A stretch of 43,881 nt of DNA from an uncultured Oscillospiraceae bacterium (lineage in GTDB: Bacteria > Bacillota > Clostridia > Oscillospirales > Oscillospiraceae): the NCBI GenBank assembly GCA_934572465.1, contig CAKTLG010000013.1, positions 1 through 43,881 of the forward strand, written 5' to 3'. The number at the start of each line of letters is the position of its first letter. Within the stretch, counting starts at the first letter, position 1. Under the pieces are notes generated by a model, which searched no databases, was not told the origin of the DNA, and saw only the letters and a program-made list of their open reading frames with translations. Positions 40,848 to 43,881 of this stretch are shown here, piece after piece. The position numbers and the translations under genes are program-made.

Positions 40848-41819
40848 ATGGAACAGCGCATCAGCATCGAGCGCATGGAGCAGGCGGTGGATCTATTCGG
40901 CTCGTTCGACGAGAACGTGCGGCTGATCGAATCGGAGTTTAAGGTCACGGTCGCCAACCGCGAGGGCGAGCTGCGCGTGAACGGCGAACCGGAGGACACG
41001 ATGCTCGCCTGCAAAGCCCTTTCTGCACTGCTGACGGTCTCGAACCGCGGCGAGCCGATCACCGAGCAGAACGTGCGCTATGTCATCGGCCTTGTGCGCG
41101 CGGGGCAGGAGGAGCGCATCAGCGAGCTGACGCAGGACGTTATCTGCATCAGCGCCAAGGGCCGCCCCATTAAGCCGAAGACGCTGGGACAGAAGCAGTA
41201 CGTCGCGTCCATCGCGGAAAACACCGTGACCATCGGCGTCGGCCCCGCCGGTACGGGAAAGACCTATCTTGCCGTCGCCGCGGCGGTCGCGGCGTTCCGC
41301 GAGCGCAAGATCAACCGCATCATCCTGACGCGCCCCGCGGTCGAGGCGGGCGAGCGGCTCGGCTTCCTGCCGGGCGACCTGCAAAGCAAGGTCGACCCCT
41401 ATCTGCGCCCGCTGTACGACGCGCTTTTCGATATGCTCGGCGCGGAGACGTACCAGAAATATTTAGAGCGCGGCAACATTGAGGTCGCGCCCCTTGCCTA
41501 TATGCGCGGCCGCACGCTTGACGACAGCTTTATCATTCTCGACGAGGCGCAGAACACCTCCTGCGAGCAGATGAAGATGTTCCTGACGCGCATGGGCTTC
41601 GGCTCGAAGATGGTCATTACCGGCGACGCGACGCAGATCGACCTGCCGGCGGACAAGCTGAGCGGACTCAAGCAGGCTGTGCGCGTACTCAAGGGCGTCG
41701 AGGGCGTCGGCATCTGTGAGCTGACCGATCAGGACGTGGTGCGCCACGTGATGGTCCAGCGCATCATCAAGGCTTACGCGGACTATGAGACCGCGCGCAG
41801 CGAAAAGAGGAAAAAGTGA
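40848..41819 (+). CDS. phoH: PhoH-like ATPase (YbeZ/PhoH)
   Basis: A 323-residue P-loop ATPase, often paired with YbeY in RNA metabolism. An N-terminal KH-like region precedes Walker A GPAGTGKTYLA (132 on), LTRPAVEAGERLGFLPGDLQ, and Walker B FIILDEAQNTSCEQMKMFLT, with TGDATQIDLP downstream. The start follows AGGAGG, 27 bp after yqfD. The stop overlaps the ybeY start (TGATG). Confidence 0.94.
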   Translation: MEQRISIERMEQAVDLFGSFDENVRLIESEFKVTVANREGELRVNGEPEDTMLACKALSALLTVSNRGEPITEQNVRYVIGLVRAGQEERISELTQDVICISAKGRPIKPKTLGQKQYVASIAENTVTIGVGPAGTGKTYLAVAAAVAAFRERKINRIILTRPAVEAGERLGFLPGDLQSKVDPYLRPLYDALFDMLGAETYQKYLERGNIEVAPLAYMRGRTLDDSFIILDEAQNTSCEQMKMFLTRMGFGSKMVITGDATQIDLPADKLSGLKQAVRVLKGVEGVGICELTDQDVVRHVMVQRIIKAYADYETARSEKRKK

Positions 41820-42313
41820 TGGCAAAGAGACACTATATCCCCATCACGTCGGACGTGTCCGGCGTGAGCGACAGCAAATGCGCCTTTATCCGCAGGGTCG
41901 TCCGCACGGCGCTTGCCAGTGAGGGGGTGGACTTCCCCTGCGAGATCGACGTGCGGCTGACGGATGACGAGACCATCCGCGAGATCAACCGCGAGATGCG
42001 GCAGGTCGACCGCGCGACGGATGTTTTGAGCTTTCCGATGTTCGAGCTTTCCCCAGGCGAGCTGCCGGACGAGGAGGACGCCGACCCCGGCACGGGGCTT
42101 GTGCCGCTCGGCGATATGGTCATCTCGATCGAGCATGTCGCCGCGCAGGCAAAGGAATACGGCCACTCGAACCGCCGCGAGCTTGCGTACCTTGTGACGC
42201 ATTCGGTGCTGCACCTGCTCGGCTACGACCATCTGGACGAGGGGCCGATGAAGGCGCAGATGCGCGAGCATGAGGAGACAATTATGAAGCTGCTCGAACT
42301 CGAGCGGAGATAA
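41819..42313 (+). CDS. ybeY: Endoribonuclease YbeY (rRNA maturation factor)
   Basis: A 164-residue zinc endoribonuclease acting in 16S rRNA 3' processing and ribosome quality control. The zinc triad H128-x3-H132-x5-H138 is in HSVLHLLGYDH. RATDVLSFPMFEL and LGDMVISIEH are conserved upstream blocks. The start ATG shares one base with the phoH stop and follows GAGG. In most Firmicutes dgkA and cdd follow; here a 650-bp repeat region intervenes before era. Confidence 0.94.
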   Translation: MAKRHYIPITSDVSGVSDSKCAFIRRVVRTALASEGVDFPCEIDVRLTDDETIREINREMRQVDRATDVLSFPMFELSPGELPDEEDADPGTGLVPLGDMVISIEHVAAQAKEYGHSNRRELAYLVTHSVLHLLGYDHLDEGPMKAQMREHEETIMKLLELERR

Positions 42314-42950
42314 TTCCGCACAGGTGCGGAGGGAAATGCCGCCTGCGGGCGGTGTGACCGTCCAAAAGAAAGGCGTTTCCCATTGCAAGCGAGCAGCTCG
42401 AAGGGCTGCAATGCTTGCCGATTGCACTGCCCCTAGCGCGGCGTTGCCGCGTTTAGCGTTGCAAGACGATTTGCTGCTGCTCCTATCATCCGCTGTTGCG
42501 CAGCCGTTGGCAGCTTTGCTGCCTTACGGATGCGGCACACCCCTTGCGGGTGCCGCTCTGCTCATCTCGTAGGAGTGCGGAGTGGTTGCCGTCTGCCGCA
42601 TTCGGCAGGCAGTCCGCCGCCGGGGAAACGTCACTCGCGCCTCACGGCAGTAAGGCGCGGTTGAAAACGGTAACGGACAGTAGGGGTTCATGGCGAAGCC
42701 ATGTACACCGCACCTACACTGCGCAGCGCATGCAGTCCTTCAAGCCGCAAATTCACAATGTCGGGGGTCGAGGGGTCCTCCCCTCGTCCTTCTCTGGGGG
42801 ATACAAAGGGGGTATTCTCTTCGAGAAGAGAATACCCCCTTTGCCCTGCGTCCCCACAGTAGGTGGGGGCAGAACACCGCGCCCTTTGGGCGTCAAAAAA
42901 GAGAATACAGCTTGCGCTGTATCAATAAAACGTTCAACACGAAAGAAAGT
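42314..42950. repeat. Hairpin-rich non-coding repeat region between ybeY and era
   Basis: About 640 bp without a plausible gene. It is packed with short perfect hairpins of the form stem-loop(3-4)-stem: CCGCAC/GTGCGG, CCGCC/GGCGG, CGCGGC-GTT-GCCGCG, GGCAGC-TTT-GCTGCC, CTGCCG-CATT-CGGCAG, CATGGC-GAA-GCCATG, GAGGGG-TCCT-CCCCTC. There is also an 18-bp perfect stem at 42804-42843. The segment near 42680-42720 (GTAGG...CCTAC arms around CATGGC-GAA-GCCATG) resembles short dispersed palindromic repeats of gut Firmicutes, so it may be several MITE- or REP-like units inserted in tandem. Confidence 0.55.
42804..42843. repeat. 18-bp perfect inverted repeat
   Basis: Arms 42804-42821 and 42826-42843 with a CGAG loop form the longest perfect palindrome in the window. 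No T-run follows on either strand beyond the stem, so it is not a standard terminator. It lies near the right end of the repeat region upstream of era. Confidence 0.75.
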
Positions 42951-42962
42951 TGAGGATCACCT

Positions 42963-43859
42963 ATGAACAAAACGAAGACCGCCATGATCACCGTCTGCGG
43001 ACGGCCCAACGTCGGCAAATCCAGCCTGACGAACGCCCTCGTGGGCGAGAAGATTGCCATTGTGTCAAACAAGCCCCAGACCACGCGCAACCGCATCTAC
43101 GGCGTGGTGAACCGCGGCGATACGCAGTATGTGCTGCTCGACACGCCGGGCTTCCACAAGGCGCGCAACCGCCTGGGCGACTACATGGTCAAGGTCACGC
43201 GCGAATCCATTGCGGACGTGGACGCGGTGCTGCTGCTCGTTGAGCCGGTGGCGCACGTCGGTATTCCCGAGGCCGAGCTTATTGAAAAAATCAGGCAATC
43301 GCATCTGCCGGCCATCCTCTGCATCAACAAGATCGACACGGTTGAGAAAAAGGACGAGCTGCTCGCCGTCATCGCGGCCTACAGCGCGGCCTACTCCTTC
43401 GACGCCATCATCCCCATTTCCGCGCGCACGCACGAGGGCCTCGATGAGCTGATGAACGAGCTTGCAAAATATGCCGCCGAAGGCCCCCAGCTCTTTCCCG
43501 ACGGTATGACGACCGACCAGCCGGATCGTCAGGTCGTGGGCGAGATCGTGCGCGAAAAGCTGCTGCGCAACCTCGATAAAGAGATCCCGCACGGCACGGC
43601 GGTGGAGATCACGCGCTTTATCGAGCGCGACGACGAGGTCATTGAGGTCGATGCGACCATCTATTGCGAAAAGGCGAGTCACAAGGGTATCATCATCGGT
43701 AGAAACGGCGCGATGCTCAAGAAGATATCGACCGAGGCGCGGCAGGACATTGAGCGCTTCATGGGCACGAAGGTCTACCTCGAGACCTGGGTCAAGGTCA
43801 AGGAAAACTGGCGCGACAATATGAATTATATTCGCTCATTCGGCTACGACGAGCAGTAA
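42963..43859 (+). CDS. era: GTPase Era
   Basis: A 298-residue essential GTPase for 30S ribosome assembly. G1 GRPNVGKSSL, switch region SNKPQTTRNRIYGVV, G3 DTPGFHKARN, G4 CINKIDTVEK, G5 ISARTHEGLD, then the C-terminal KH domain with IIIGRNGAMLKKISTEARQD and a WVKVKENWRDN tail. Full length. The start follows GAGG. The normal upstream neighbour ybeY is present but separated by the repeat region; no clear promoter was found for era in that gap. Confidence 0.96.
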   Translation: MNKTKTAMITVCGRPNVGKSSLTNALVGEKIAIVSNKPQTTRNRIYGVVNRGDTQYVLLDTPGFHKARNRLGDYMVKVTRESIADVDAVLLLVEPVAHVGIPEAELIEKIRQSHLPAILCINKIDTVEKKDELLAVIAAYSAAYSFDAIIPISARTHEGLDELMNELAKYAAEGPQLFPDGMTTDQPDRQVVGEIVREKLLRNLDKEIPHGTAVEITRFIERDDEVIEVDATIYCEKASHKGIIIGRNGAMLKKISTEARQDIERFMGTKVYLETWVKVKENWRDNMNYIRSFGYDEQ

Positions 43860-43881
43860 GCTGCGCGAAAGAAGCGGCGCG

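Noticed and set aside
42324..42953. Several open frames of 60-160 codons in the ybeY-era gap
   Set aside because: They run through the hairpin repeats, lack ribosome sites, and give low-complexity Ala/Leu/Arg translations.
1..43881. CRISPR arrays, tRNA or rRNA genes, insertion sequences
   Set aside because: No regularly spaced direct repeats, no cloverleaf ending in CCA, no rRNA-like sequence and no transposase or integrase were found by reading both strands.

Overview
The window reads as a chromosomal segment of a GC-rich, low-motility-content, spore-forming member of the Clostridia, most likely an Oscillospiraceae/Ruminococcaceae-type gut anaerobe. The basis is the sporulation genes ylbJ, yqfC and yqfD, the Firmicutes order yqfC-yqfD-phoH-ybeY-era, AGGAGG-type ribosome binding sites, simple hairpin/T-run terminators, and a transport- and salvage-heavy gene set coded at high GC. 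No rRNA, tRNA, CRISPR array, prophage or transposase was found.

Layout. 1-5.2 kb: the tail of a gene resembling an ATC-hydrolase-type protein, a YgjP-type metallopeptidase with a DUF1653 protein, a uracil permease (uraA) behind a short leader-peptide ORF and attenuator, a dicarboxylate/amino-acid symporter and an EamA permease. 5.2-12.1 kb: a MATE exporter with a cysteine desulfurase, divergent from mtaB-yfbR; then a DUF4349 lipoprotein and a metallo-beta-lactamase-fold hydrolase behind an ECF-sigma-type promoter; then a DUF6512 membrane protein. 12.1-12.7 kb: a non-coding, locally AT-rich gap with a cluster of DnaA-box-like sequences. 12.7-20.6 kb: a complete oligopeptide ABC transporter operon on the minus strand (oppA-B-C-D-F plus a small membrane protein), with an unusually enlarged OppC. 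20.7-24.3 kb: a minus-strand operon of an MFS permease, an M3 oligoendopeptidase and a membrane protein.

From 24.5 kb almost everything is on the plus strand: M18 aminopeptidase, a methyltransferase with a THEP1-type NTPase, a deoxynucleoside salvage operon (deoC, deoD, a PRK-family kinase), the niacin repressor NiaR, a PTS-IIC-like permease behind a roughly 50-bp palindromic operator, and a BMP-type nucleoside ABC uptake system (lipoprotein, double ATPase, two permeases). These are followed by a GNAT acetyltransferase, an XRE regulator, ylbJ (minus strand), yqfC-yqfD-phoH-ybeY, a 650-bp hairpin-rich repeat region, and era.

How the parts fit: three themes recur. They are peptide use (opp transporter, PepF-like and M18 peptidases), nucleobase/nucleoside scavenging (uraA, the BMP transporter, deoC, deoD, the kinase, YfbR) and cofactor control (NiaR). 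The most distinctive finding is upstream of uraA: a 28-codon ORF with a good ribosome binding site, a strongly U-rich second half, and a stop codon inside the left arm of an intrinsic terminator. This is the architecture of UTP-sensing attenuation known from enterobacterial pyrBI, here apparently in a clostridial uracil-uptake gene.
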